Below are positions 41,616 through 50,253 of a stretch of 64,000 bases of DNA, piece after piece. A program made the translations under genes and the position numbers. Source of the DNA: Bradymonas sp963697525 (GTDB taxonomy: Bacteria; Myxococcota_A; Bradymonadia; Bradymonadales; Bradymonadaceae); assembly GCA_963697525.1 (NCBI GenBank), contig OY969087.1:5456001-5520000 (forward strand). The letters are read 5' to 3'. Numbering within the stretch: position 1 is the first letter of the stretch; the number at the start of each line of letters is the position of its first letter. Below the pieces are notes generated by a model. It was not told the origin of the DNA. It ran no database searches and was given only the letters and a program-made list of their open reading frames with translations.

Positions 41616-43961
41616 TCAGTCGCGCCGTCTGGCCATTTCGGCCTCCATCTCCACATCGTGGTAGGGCGCGCCCTTGACGTCGAAGATGACCTTCTCGACC
41701 TTGCCGCCGGTGAACGTGTCGGGCGATTCGTACTCGTCGCTGGCCGGTCGACCGGTGTCGCGTCCGACCGTGATCACCCCCTCGAGCCCAAAGAAGCCCG
41801 GCTGGGTCTTGATCTTGTCGGAGGCGACCTCGTCATCGTCGATGAACAGCTTGACCGGCCCGATGGGGCTTTTGTGCTCGTCGTGCTCCTGGAGTTCGAA
41901 GCTCACGCCGACGACGTGCTTGCCGGGGGAGAGCGCATCCGAGGCGCTGATCTTCTGCTGCAGCTCACCTAGCCAGTTGTACACGTAGTGCAGCCGACCA
42001 TCCTTGACGTACAGGGTGTGCCCGCCGATGTGGCTGCCCTGGGCAAAGATGACCCCGTCGGGTTGGCCGCCCTCGTCGACGGTGATCTCGGCGGCGATGT
42101 CATAGGAGCGCTGGACGGGGCTGGCGGCCACCCCCTGGGGCACCGGCTCGGTATGCGGGTAGTACACGTACTGGTCGCGCGGCTTGCCCGGTTTGGGGCG
42201 TGCTTCCTGGAGCACCTCCACTGCCTCGCGGTCGTCGAGCGGCAAGCCGTCATAGCGGCCGGCGAACATCGCCCAGATGTTCTTGAGCTCCTCGAGCTTC
42301 TCGGGATATTGGTCGGCCAGATCTTTGGTCTGGCTGCGGTCTTCGTCGAGGTTGAACAGTTCCCAGCGATCCTTGTCGAAGTTGCCCCAGCCGCTGGTCG
42401 CCGGATGAACCGTGCAGGCGTGCCACCCCTCGTACCAGATGCCGCGGGTGCCCAGCATGGTGTAGAACTGGGCGCGCTTTTTGGTCGGGGCGTCGGCGTG
42501 GTCGAAGGTATGCGCCAAGCTCACGCCCTCGATCGCCGATTGCGTGTAGCCGTGGACCTCGTCGGGCGGGTCGATGTCCAGGCAATCGTACAGCGTGGGC
42601 ACGATGTCGATGGCATGGCAGTATTGGTGGCGAATCTCGCCGCGGGCTTTGATGCCTTTGGGCCAGGCGATCATCATGGGATCGGCCGTGCCGCCCTCGT
42701 AGTTGGCGTAGCGCTTGTACATCTTGAACGGCGTGCAGAACGCCTCCGCCCACCCGGTGGGATAGTGGTTGTAGGTGTTGGGCAGGCCCAGGTCGTCGAT
42801 GTACTTGATGTTCTCCTCGACGGTGTCGATGACCCCGTTGAAGAACTTCATCTCGTTGACCGTGCCGTTGGGGCCGCCCTCGCCGCTGGCGCCGTTGTCG
42901 CTGACGACCACGATGATGGTGTTGTCGAGGTCGCCGGCGTCCTCCAGGTAGTCGAGCAGCCGGCCGATCTGGTGGTCAGTGTAGCTGACGAAGCCGGCGA
43001 AGACCTCGGCCATCCGGCAGAACAACCGTTTCTCGTCGTCGTTCAACGAATCCCACGGGCGCACGGTGTCCTGCTCGGGCCAGGGCTTGCCGTCGGCGCT
43101 TGTCTCGTCGACGTAGGCATTGATCGGCGAGAGTTCGGTCCCCTCGGGCACCAATCCCATCTCGATCTGGCGAGCCAGCGTCTGCTCGCGGTACTTCTCG
43201 TAGCCCATGTCGAACTTGCCCTTGTACTTGTCCGACCACTCCTTGAACACGTGGTGGGGGGCGTGGCCGGCGCCCGGGGCGAAGTACATCAGCCAGGGCT
43301 TCTCCGGGTCGACGGCGTCAGCATCGCGGATGTACTGCAGGGCCTTGTCGGTGATGTCCTTGCTGAAGTGGTAGCCCTCCTCGGGCATATACGGCTGGTC
43401 GATGGATTGGTTGTCCTGGATGAGCAGGGGGTACCACTGGTTGGTCTCGCCGCCCAGAAAGCCGTAGAAGCGCTCGAAGCCGCGGCCCAGGGGCCACTGG
43501 CGCCGCGAGCCGGCGGCGTGGTTGTCGTAATCGGGCGTCAGGTGCCACTTGCCCAGGCAGTAAGTGCTGTAGCCCTGGTCGACGAGCACCTCCGAGATCA
43601 TCCCGTTTTCAAACGGAATTCGCCCGTTGGAGCCGGCGAAGCCCGTGGAGAACTCCGAGATACACGCCATGCCGTTGCTGGTGGCGTTGCGCCCGGTGAG
43701 AAGACAAGCGCGCGTCGGCGAGCACAGCGCGGTGGTATGAAACTGGCTGTAGCGCAGCCCCATGTTGGCGATGCGGGTCATGTTGGGCGTCTCGACCAAC
43801 CCGCCAAAGCAATCGAAGCAACCAAACCCGACGTCGTCCCACACGATGTACAGAATGTTGGGCGCCCCCTCCTTGGCTTGCGGCGGCTCGTAGGCCGACC
43901 AGTCCGGCTTGGAGTCGCGGGCGTCGAGGGCAATACGTCCCTGAAAGCGTTTCTTGGCCAT
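41616..43961 (-). CDS. Sulfatase (arylsulfatase type, Cys-type active site), paralogue 3
   Basis: The product is 781 residues. It has CSPTR at 80-84 with Cys80 as the formylglycine precursor, DD at 42-43 and SDNGASGEGGPNGTVNEMKF later. It is closest to paralogue 2. It is the first sulfatase after the radical-SAM maturase: maturase, 30 bp, DUF202 protein, 41 bp, this gene, then 123 bp to paralogue 2. That spacing suggests one transcript, so its maturase is made together with it. No signal peptide is visible, so site of action is uncertain. Confidence 0.92.
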   Translation of the reverse strand: MAKKRFQGRIALDARDSKPDWSAYEPPQAKEGAPNILYIVWDDVGFGCFDCFGGLVETPNMTRIANMGLRYSQFHTTALCSPTRACLLTGRNATSNGMACISEFSTGFAGSNGRIPFENGMISEVLVDQGYSTYCLGKWHLTPDYDNHAAGSRRQWPLGRGFERFYGFLGGETNQWYPLLIQDNQSIDQPYMPEEGYHFSKDITDKALQYIRDADAVDPEKPWLMYFAPGAGHAPHHVFKEWSDKYKGKFDMGYEKYREQTLARQIEMGLVPEGTELSPINAYVDETSADGKPWPEQDTVRPWDSLNDDEKRLFCRMAEVFAGFVSYTDHQIGRLLDYLEDAGDLDNTIIVVVSDNGASGEGGPNGTVNEMKFFNGVIDTVEENIKYIDDLGLPNTYNHYPTGWAEAFCTPFKMYKRYANYEGGTADPMMIAWPKGIKARGEIRHQYCHAIDIVPTLYDCLDIDPPDEVHGYTQSAIEGVSLAHTFDHADAPTKKRAQFYTMLGTRGIWYEGWHACTVHPATSGWGNFDKDRWELFNLDEDRSQTKDLADQYPEKLEELKNIWAMFAGRYDGLPLDDREAVEVLQEARPKPGKPRDQYVYYPHTEPVPQGVAASPVQRSYDIAAEITVDEGGQPDGVIFAQGSHIGGHTLYVKDGRLHYVYNWLGELQQKISASDALSPGKHVVGVSFELQEHDEHKSPIGPVKLFIDDDEVASDKIKTQPGFFGLEGVITVGRDTGRPASDEYESPDTFTGGKVEKVIFDVKGAPYHDVEMEAEMARRRD

Positions 43962-44002
43962 GTCGTTTCTCTCGAAGTGGTAGGGTTCGGTGTGCTGCTC
44001 GG

Positions 44003-44449
44003 CTACGCGCCGAGCTCGACTGCCAACACTCCAATTAGGACCGCGCCGACGACGAGCACAAAGAGTGCCGAGAACAGCGCCGTCGTCGGTCGGAACTTCT
44101 TTCCGGCTGCATGCTGTAAGTCTCGGGTGTATCCGACATACTCGACGAGCGCCAAAACGAGGGTGAGCGCGCCGCCGGATAGCAAAACTAGCCCCAGATG
44201 GTGGGGCGCCTGTCCGAGCTCGCTGCGCGTGCGGGCGGTGCCGAGCTCGGCCATGTATTGGAAGAATTTGGCGATCGTAAATCCGAAGCTGATCATCGAC
44301 ACCCCGGTGCGCACCGCCGCCATCAATGTCCGCTCGGCGGCCTCGGCGCTACGCTGATAGGCCAGATCGGTACGCTGCTGGCCCAGCGACTCTGTGGCCG
44401 GCTCCTCGGGCGCCGGTGGGCCGGCGTCGATCGGAAGCTCACTGGACAT
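44003..44449 (-). CDS. DUF202 (YidH-like) membrane protein
   Basis: The product is about 148 residues from the ATG at 44449 (GGAGCGCG upstream). The DUF202 core is QRTDLAYQRSAEAAERTLMA, then AVRTGVSMISFGFTIAKFFQ; two more membrane helices follow. DUF202 proteins are small inner-membrane proteins of unknown function. It lies between the sulfatase maturase and a sulfatase. The second DUF202 gene of the window, at 51879, also sits next to a sulfatase, which suggests an association rather than chance. Confidence 0.85.
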   Translation of the reverse strand: MSSELPIDAGPPAPEEPATESLGQQRTDLAYQRSAEAAERTLMAAVRTGVSMISFGFTIAKFFQYMAELGTARTRSELGQAPHHLGLVLLSGGALTLVLALVEYVGYTRDLQHAAGKKFRPTTALFSALFVLVVGAVLIGVLAVELGA

Positions 44450-44479
44450 CGCGCTCCTCGTCGTCATCCGGGCTTGGGT

Positions 44480-45874
44480 TCAGCGCTTGCGTCGGCGCCG
44501 ATGTCGCCTGGGCCGCCGGCGCACCTCGCCGCCATGTCGGCCGTCCTGTCGGGCGAGCACATCCATGACCTGGGCGGGGTCTCGCCCGCGGCGAAGCAGC
44601 CCGCCCAGCAACTGCATGGGCTCGTCGATGTGGGTAAAAAAGGCCTTGTAGCCGGCGCACAGGTAGTTCAGCCCGGGCTCGCCGTCGGGCGTCTCGAGGA
44701 AGCGATTGCGCGGACACTCCCCGTTGCAGGCAAAGCGCACCTCGCAGTCCCGACAGTACTGCGGCAGGGTGTCTTTTTTGGCCCGGCCGAACGCACGCTG
44801 CTCGTCGGAGGCGATCAGCTCGAGCATATGGGTGTCGCGGATGTTGCCCAGCAGGTAGTCGGGCTCGACGTAGTGATCGCAGGAATACAGGTCGCCGTTA
44901 TGCTCCAAAGCGACGGCGTCGCCGCAGGTCTCGGCGAAGATGCACATCGACTGGGGCAGGCGCATCCAACTGGCCAGCGCCGCCTCGAACTGGGGCAAGA
45001 ACACCCGTCCGACGTCGTTTCTGACCCACTCGTCGAACACGCCGATGAGAAACTCGCCCCATTTTTCGGGCTCGACGCTTCGCTCGGTGACCAGTCGGCC
45101 CCGCTGAGTGTACAGCGGGCGGCTGTCGCCCCCGGCGCCCCATCCCTGGTTGGCCTGCTCGCGCGTCTGGGCGCTGACGCGCTCGACGATAGGGATGAAC
45201 TGGATGAACTCGGCGCCCAACTCGTCGCGAAAGAACCGGTAGACCTCCAGCGGGTGGTCCTGGTTTCGGGCGTGCACGGTGCACAGGATGTTGAAGTCGA
45301 CGCCGTGTTCGCCCAGAAGCTTGGCCGCACGCACGACCTTGTCGAAGGTCCCTCGCCCGCCCTTGTCCACCCGGAAGGCGTCGTGCATCTCGCGCGGCCC
45401 GTCGATGGACAGCCCCACCAAGAAGTTGTGCTCGCAAAAGAAGTCACACCACCGCTCGTCGAGGCGCGTGCCGTTGGTCTGGACGGTGTGCTCGATGGTC
45501 ATCTTCGGGCGACGGTACCTGGCGACCAACTCCATCGCGCGCTCGAAGAACTCCAGGCCCATCAGGGTGGGCTCGCCGCCCTGCCAGGCGATGGTCACGT
45601 GAGGAGCGCGCTGGGACTCGATGACCTGCTGGATGTACAGCTCGAGCACGTCGTCGGCCATGCGAAAGGGGCTGCCCGGATACAGCGCCTCTTTGGACAA
45701 AAAGAAGCAGTACTTGCAGTCCAGGTTGCACACCGCGCCGGTGGGCTTGGCCATGACGTGGAAGTTGGTGGGCGCGCCTTTGGGCCAGGTCGCCGGTCTC
45801 GCCGGGCGTGACGCACTGCAACCGGCGCAGCCATGGGCCGTGTCGGACGACGGTCGTTGCTCACTGGACGTCAT
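44480..45874 (-). CDS. Anaerobic sulfatase maturase (radical SAM/SPASM)
   Basis: The product is about 464 residues from the ATG at 45874; the frame opens 68 codons earlier in sequence that does not look like the family. CNLDCKYC at 49-56 is the radical-SAM CxxxCxxC motif binding the 4Fe-4S cluster. The family string AWQGGEPTLMGLEFFERA and VQTNGT follow. The C-terminal SPASM part has CGDAVALEHNGDLYSCDHYV, CRDCEVRFACNGECPRNRF and a final CAG. Such enzymes oxidise the sulfatase Cys (or Ser) to formylglycine without oxygen. A Lys/Arg-rich tail (RRRPRRHRRRRKR) ends it. It leads an operon with DUF202 and the CSPTR sulfatases. Confidence 0.93.
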   Translation of the reverse strand: MTSSEQRPSSDTAHGCAGCSASRPARPATWPKGAPTNFHVMAKPTGAVCNLDCKYCFFLSKEALYPGSPFRMADDVLELYIQQVIESQRAPHVTIAWQGGEPTLMGLEFFERAMELVARYRRPKMTIEHTVQTNGTRLDERWCDFFCEHNFLVGLSIDGPREMHDAFRVDKGGRGTFDKVVRAAKLLGEHGVDFNILCTVHARNQDHPLEVYRFFRDELGAEFIQFIPIVERVSAQTREQANQGWGAGGDSRPLYTQRGRLVTERSVEPEKWGEFLIGVFDEWVRNDVGRVFLPQFEAALASWMRLPQSMCIFAETCGDAVALEHNGDLYSCDHYVEPDYLLGNIRDTHMLELIASDEQRAFGRAKKDTLPQYCRDCEVRFACNGECPRNRFLETPDGEPGLNYLCAGYKAFFTHIDEPMQLLGGLLRRGRDPAQVMDVLARQDGRHGGEVRRRPRRHRRRRKR

Positions 45875-46084
45875 GGGTGGTTTCCCTGCGACGTAGATAC
45901 CGCGCCATACCCCTGCGAATTGTGCTCGACATGCGTCACTTCCAAATGCGTGCCCCACCGCACGAGCCCCAGAGGTTGGAGTCCCCATGCGCACGACCAA
46001 GAGCGACGTGCCAACCTTAGACACAACCGGCGCGTCCGCAACCAACACCGCCCCAAAAAACCACGCCCGACGCTGCACGGCCCC

Positions 46085-46852
46085 CTACAGATTGAACACC
46101 ACGCCCACTTCCAACCCGTGGTTGACGGCGTCGAGTTTGAAGTTGGTCTCCTTGTAGTCGTAGTACAGGTAGCGATAGGCGAGCACCACATCGAGCCAGC
46201 CGAAGGTATAGCCCAGCCCGGCGTAGCCGTTCGACGACACCCTCGAGCCGACGTCGAAGCCGCCGATGTCGGCGTAGAACGGGATGAATAGGTGCAGCGG
46301 CAGGTTGACCCGGCCGCGCGCGCCGATGATGGGGTCGAACCAGTCCTTGGTGGCCGACGGCGTCAGGGTCCGCTCGGGGAGACGCAGCGTCAGGTCGGCG
46401 CTCATATTGAAGTAGCGCGCCCCGGCGAGCAGCTTGAAGCTGCCCCACCGGCTGGCGAACAGCCGCCAGTTGAGCGCGGCCGTGGCGATCCACTCCTGAA
46501 AGCTGGCCGAGGCGCTGACCGCCGCCGGCCCCGGCGAGGTCTTGTCGGTCGACAGGTCCAGGTAGATGACGTCGGCGAAGACGCTCCAGTTGTCGTAGCC
46601 GACCTCGCCGGCGCCCAGCGCCCCGAAGTCGAGGTGCTGGAAGATATCGCTGAAGTTCTTGTTCACGCTGACCGTGCGCGACCCCACGGTGACGTCCCCG
46701 TCGAACCCTGCCGCCCAGAAATACGGAGCGAGGCGCCCGTACCAGCCCCGCGGGGCGCCGTCGGCGGCGTGGGCCGTCGAGCACCACCCCAGCAGCGCCA
46801 TGACCAGCGCGGCGATAAAGCCCAGTCGAAAGTCGATAAACCGCTGTCGCAT
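46085..46852 (-). CDS. Outer-membrane beta-barrel protein (paralogue of 32327)
   Basis: The product is 255 residues from the ATG at 46852. The signal peptide is GFIAALVMALLGWCSTAHAA. Strands such as WYGRLAPYFWAAGFDGDVTV, TVSVNKNFSDIFQHLDFGAL, PIIGARGRVNLPLHLFIPFY and LDVVLAYRYLYYDYKETNFK build a barrel, and it ends in VGVVFNL. Order and motifs match the gene at 32327, including GARGR followed by a DIGGF segment. It follows the DUF2092 gene by about 59 bp, so they may be cotranscribed. The upstream frame to 47116 overlaps that gene and is rejected. Confidence 0.75.
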   Translation of the reverse strand: MRQRFIDFRLGFIAALVMALLGWCSTAHAADGAPRGWYGRLAPYFWAAGFDGDVTVGSRTVSVNKNFSDIFQHLDFGALGAGEVGYDNWSVFADVIYLDLSTDKTSPGPAAVSASASFQEWIATAALNWRLFASRWGSFKLLAGARYFNMSADLTLRLPERTLTPSATKDWFDPIIGARGRVNLPLHLFIPFYADIGGFDVGSRVSSNGYAGLGYTFGWLDVVLAYRYLYYDYKETNFKLDAVNHGLEVGVVFNL

Positions 46853-46911
46853 GGTTCCCCCCCGGGTCGCGCGATCATGCCAATGGGGCCGCCGCGCCAC
46901 GGCCCCGATGC

Positions 46912-47763
46912 CTATTTCGACGAGCTCGGTGGCTGCCCGGCGGGCACCATCGGGATCTCGTGCATGTCCCCGGTGGGCTCGAAGGTAAACAGCTCGTTGC
47001 TCAACTGCGGCGACAGATTCACCGAAATATTGTCGACGACGTATTTGGGCTGGCCCGGCAGGGTCATCGACCAGGCGACCACCTTGACGGGCAGCTTGTC
47101 CTGGCGGTCGATCCACATATCCCAGCGCACGTAATCCTCCTCGAAGCGCAGGTGGTCGACGCGCTTGCCGTCAAGCTTCTCCTCGCCCAGGTACTTGCCC
47201 GCCTCCACGTAACGCGTCATCGCCTGGTAGGGGTCGGCGACCACCAGGTCGGACAGTGGCGGCGTAAAGCCGAACTTCTCGTCGAGCCGGCGCACGAGCA
47301 CATCGATATTGCCGGGCACGGGCTTGGTTGCGTACAGCCCCTGGGTCACATCGACCAACGAGAACGTCTTGCCGTCGTAGTACATCTTGCGGTGGTCACC
47401 GCTTCCCTGCACCTCGGCATACAGCATATCCGGGCGTTCGACGGACACACGCACGTCGGCCTCTCGAGGCACGTCCGCGCCGGCGACCAGCCCCGGGTCG
47501 ACGGTGCGGTGTCCGCGCAGGGTGAATTGGTTGGCGCTGGCCAAACGCGTGCTCATCGCCCGCAGCACCTGGTCGGCCTTCGGGCTCATGCGCTGCTCGT
47601 GGGCGAGCTTATACGGCGGCACCTGGGCCTGGGCCTGCGTGCCCGCGTCCAGCGCGCTCACCAACAGCGCGCACGCTCCGGCCATCAACAGACCGAGGAG
47701 GGGAATCCGCGCTGTGCGACGCGCCAGGCGGCGTGTGAATACGTGCTCAGTATCGCGCTTCAT
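46912..47763 (-). CDS. DUF2092 exported protein (LolA-like fold)
   Basis: The product is 283 residues from the ATG at 47763, after GGGGAGGAAACC. A basic, Arg-rich N terminus and LLGLLMAGACALLVSAL give a signal peptide. The mature part has the DUF2092 pattern: MSPKADQVLRAMSTRLASAN, YYDGKTFSLVDVTQGLYATK, EEKLDGKRVDHLRFEEDYVR and WDMWIDRQDKLPVKVVAWSM. These proteins resemble LolA/LolB-type lipid or lipoprotein carriers, but no cargo has been established. Neighbours are the DUF6515 gene 14 bp upstream and an outer-membrane barrel downstream, which fits a periplasmic role. Confidence 0.8.
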   Translation of the reverse strand: MKRDTEHVFTRRLARRTARIPLLGLLMAGACALLVSALDAGTQAQAQVPPYKLAHEQRMSPKADQVLRAMSTRLASANQFTLRGHRTVDPGLVAGADVPREADVRVSVERPDMLYAEVQGSGDHRKMYYDGKTFSLVDVTQGLYATKPVPGNIDVLVRRLDEKFGFTPPLSDLVVADPYQAMTRYVEAGKYLGEEKLDGKRVDHLRFEEDYVRWDMWIDRQDKLPVKVVAWSMTLPGQPKYVVDNISVNLSPQLSNELFTFEPTGDMHEIPMVPAGQPPSSSK

Positions 47764-47777
47764 GGTTTCCTCCCCGC

Positions 47778-48098
47778 TCAGTCGATGTCGACCACCACGT
47801 AGGCAACCCGGCCTTCGGTGTACACGGGCTTGTAATACGTGCCCCCGGCCACATAGTAGGTCGTCCCACCGCGCACCACCGTGCGGTAGCCGGCGGGCAG
47901 CGAGTAGATGTAATTCTGGCGCGCCGTCGTGCGCCTCGAGGTGCGTCGCGACACCCGCCGCGCCTGGCCCCACTGGGCCTCGGCCGAGGGGGTGTGGTGC
48001 GTGGCGAGCTCGATCACCTCCGGCCCGACGCCGACCATGACGAATGCCAGCGCTGCCGTGGCCAGGCGTTGCCGCCACCGCGCGTGTGGTGTGTTCAT
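47778..48098 (-). CDS. Small exported DUF6515-like protein
   Basis: The product is 106 residues with a basic N terminus and a hydrophobic segment (LATAALAFVMVGVGPEVI), either a signal or an anchor. The C-terminal half is rich in Tyr and Gly: YSLPAGYRTVVRGGTTYYVA, then GGTYYKPVYTEGRVAYVVV. This matches the repeated YY/GG pattern of DUF6515-type proteins found beside DUF2092 genes. The middle is Arg-rich (RRVSRRTSRRTTAR). It is 14 bp before the DUF2092 gene, clearly in the same operon. Function unknown. Confidence 0.65.
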   Translation of the reverse strand: MNTPHARWRQRLATAALAFVMVGVGPEVIELATHHTPSAEAQWGQARRVSRRTSRRTTARQNYIYSLPAGYRTVVRGGTTYYVAGGTYYKPVYTEGRVAYVVVDID

Positions 48099-48220
48099 AG
48101 CGCCTCTCCTTGTTGCTGCATCCCGGGCGTGCCCACGGTCCGAGCGTGCCCCCTGATCGGAGTTGTAGGGCGCCCACGACCATCGTCAATGTCGAAGGAT
48201 GCCCGTCTCCATCCCTCGCC

Positions 48221-49108
48221 CTACTCCAGTGCGTTGCGAATCACCGGCTCGATCTGGACGCGAAACGACCACCGATTGCCGATGGCGTCCGGGTGGACCA
48301 CCGCGTACTGCGCCTCGAGGCGCAGCCGAACGGGCAACGCGGCCACGTGGACCAGGCGGGTCAGCCCCAGGCCCACCGGCCAATTGACCCGCTCGCCGCT
48401 GGGGGCCGCCCAGTCGATGGTCGCCTTGGGCGCCATGCCCACGGCCATGGTGTCGCCCAGACGCGCCTCGATATTGTAGTCGATGTCGGTGCGCAGCACG
48501 TCGCCGTTGCCCACCCCGTCTTTGAACGACGTCCAATGCTGCACGAGCGCGCCCACCACGAACCCATCGCCCAGATAATAGGCCTGCGCAGCCGGGCCGG
48601 CCTGGTACAGATCCTCGTCGATCTGCTTGTTGAGCGCGGTGGGGATGCGCGAGGTGACTCCCACGCCCCACACGAAGCCACGGGCGCGATTGGGGCCGAT
48701 GAGGCGCAAAAACTCCAGGTCGCCGGGACCGGTGACGTACTGGGCGTTTTCGGGCACCCGCCCCCCGGTCACGCGTGGGCGGGTGATCAGTGGGAAACGA
48801 AGGCGCAGGGCAAGGACGATGCTGCCTTTGGGGCCGATCACCAGCGGAAGCGACGGCTCGATGACCACCGAATTGGCCACCTTCGTCCCCGCCACGCGCT
48901 CGCCCTGGAGCAGGTCGACGCGGTCCTCGAGCTTGACCGACCAGATGGGACGCACCGGGTTGGTCAACTGACTGATGAGCGTCCATCCGTCGACCGGGTG
49001 TCGATGGGTTGGCGCTGACGTCTGCGGCGCGTCCGCCCGCGCCACCGCCGGCGCACCTGCAGCTAGCACAGCAGCCACCAATGCTGCAGCAATCCTGGGC
49101 GCGCCCAT
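48221..49108 (-). CDS. Predicted outer-membrane barrel / porin-like protein (paralogue 3 of 3)
   Basis: The product is 295 residues from the ATG at 49108, preceded by GGGGGAAGG. The signal peptide is IAAALVAAVLAAGAPAVARA. Shared motifs are LISQLTNPVRPIWSVKLEDR, GVGVTSRIPTALNKQIDEDL, YQAGPAAQAYYLG, and final strands ending VQIEPVIRNALE. The order matches the genes at 31192 and 33369, but identity looks lower. The FGE-type maturase gene lies about 70 bp upstream on the same strand, so this barrel may serve the sulfatase locus, for instance by admitting sulfated substrates; that is inference. Confidence 0.65.
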   Translation of the reverse strand: MGAPRIAAALVAAVLAAGAPAVARADAPQTSAPTHRHPVDGWTLISQLTNPVRPIWSVKLEDRVDLLQGERVAGTKVANSVVIEPSLPLVIGPKGSIVLALRLRFPLITRPRVTGGRVPENAQYVTGPGDLEFLRLIGPNRARGFVWGVGVTSRIPTALNKQIDEDLYQAGPAAQAYYLGDGFVVGALVQHWTSFKDGVGNGDVLRTDIDYNIEARLGDTMAVGMAPKATIDWAAPSGERVNWPVGLGLTRLVHVAALPVRLRLEAQYAVVHPDAIGNRWSFRVQIEPVIRNALE

Positions 49109-49178
49109 GGCCTTCCCCCTGTACGAACACAATGTCCCCTCCCTGCGAAGGTGGGGTCGAGAAGCCCTGCGACAAGGG

Positions 49179-50135
49179 CTAGCCGGGTCGCACCACACAC
49201 CGAAACCCCAGATGACACATCCCCGTGTCGACCATCTGGGGCTGGCGCGCGGACGGCCGGTAGCGAAAACAGTAGTTGGGCGCGCACAGATGCGAGCCGC
49301 CCTTGAGCACCTTTCTGGGGATAGGCACGTCGGGCTGGTGGGGGTCGAGGCTCTGGTCGCGAGCCCCGCCGCGCGGGTTGTGCGGCGTACAACACGCCTT
49401 TTGAGGATCGTCCGGGTGGCGCGCCCGGTACCAGTCGTCGGTCCACTCCCAGACGTTGCCGGCCATGTCGAACAGCCCGTAACCGTTGGACGGAAATGCG
49501 CCCACCGGCGAGGTGCGCGCGTAGCCGTCGAGCTCCAGGTTCTCCCAGGGGAAGCGCCCCTGCCAGGTGTTGGCCATGGGCTTTCCGTCGGGCATATGCT
49601 CGTCGCCCCACACAAACCGAGCCTGGTCGAGCCCGCCGCGCGCGGCGTACTCCCACTCGGCCTCGGTGGCGAGGTCTTTGCCGGCCCACTCGCAGAAGGC
49701 GCGGGCGTCGTCATAGCACACGTGGACGACCGGGTGGTCTTCGATGCCGCGTGTGGATGAGCCCGGCCCCAGCGGGCGCTTCCAGCTCGCCCCCGGCACC
49801 CAGCGCCACCAGTTGGCCACGTTGCGCAGGTCGACCGGCCCCGGCGTTGGGAAAAACACCATCGACCCGGGCACGAGCAAGGCGGGGTCGGCCCCGGGAT
49901 ACAGCGCCGGGTCCGGCGGCCGCTCGGCGACGGTGACGTAGCCCGTGTCGTCGACGAAACGAGCGAAGTCGGCGTTGGTCACCAAGTATTTGTCGATGAA
50001 AAACCCGTCGACTTGGACGCGGTGGACCGGGCGCTCTTCCGGGTAGAACTGCTCGGAGCCCATCCGGAAGGCGCCGCCTTCAATCCAGACCATCTCGTCG
50101 GGTTGTTGTTTGGGTGTCGGTGCCGATGAGGTCAT
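49179..50135 (-). CDS. Formylglycine-generating enzyme (FGE/SUMF1 family)
   Basis: The product is 318 residues, the FGE size. Family features appear in order: MVWIEGGAFRMGSEQFYPEE, then VDGFFIDKYLVTNADFARFV, WEYAARGG, GLFDMAGNVWEWTDDWYRAR, and KGGSHLCAPNYCFRYRPSAR. The two cysteines in the last segment, Cys284 and Cys289, correspond to the catalytic pair of aerobic FGE, and GFRCVVRPG closes the fold. FGE converts the sulfatase active-site cysteine to formylglycine using copper and oxygen. Other FGE-fold proteins lack this pair, so real maturase function is likely. It lies 118 bp after a sulfatase gene; no signal peptide is seen. Confidence 0.9.
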   Translation of the reverse strand: MTSSAPTPKQQPDEMVWIEGGAFRMGSEQFYPEERPVHRVQVDGFFIDKYLVTNADFARFVDDTGYVTVAERPPDPALYPGADPALLVPGSMVFFPTPGPVDLRNVANWWRWVPGASWKRPLGPGSSTRGIEDHPVVHVCYDDARAFCEWAGKDLATEAEWEYAARGGLDQARFVWGDEHMPDGKPMANTWQGRFPWENLELDGYARTSPVGAFPSNGYGLFDMAGNVWEWTDDWYRARHPDDPQKACCTPHNPRGGARDQSLDPHQPDVPIPRKVLKGGSHLCAPNYCFRYRPSARQPQMVDTGMCHLGFRCVVRPG

Positions 50136-50168
50136 TTGCTCCCCTCCGATGTTTCTGGACGCTAGAAT

Positions 50169-50247
50169 TCACCACAGAGGGCACAGAGCGCACAGAGATA
50201 AAATCTCGAGATGCTTTTCTCTGTGGCCTCTGTGACCTCTGTGGTGA
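50169..50247. repeat. CACCACAGAGG-type palindrome
   Basis: TTCACCACAGAGGGCACAGA, then CGCACAGAGA, is mirrored by TCTCTGTGGCCTC and TGTGACCTCTGTGGTGA, leaving a loop of about 18 nt. It lies in the gap between the sulfatase stop and the FGE start. Repeats with CACAGAGG units are common between genes in several Gram-negative lineages. It may act as an RNA hairpin or as a mobile palindrome. Confidence 0.8.
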
Positions 50248-50253
50248 GACGGT

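Noticed and set aside
45875..46078. N-terminal extension of the anaerobic sulfatase maturase
   Set aside because: The 68 extra residues do not resemble the family and the stretch is better explained as intergenic DNA after the barrel gene.
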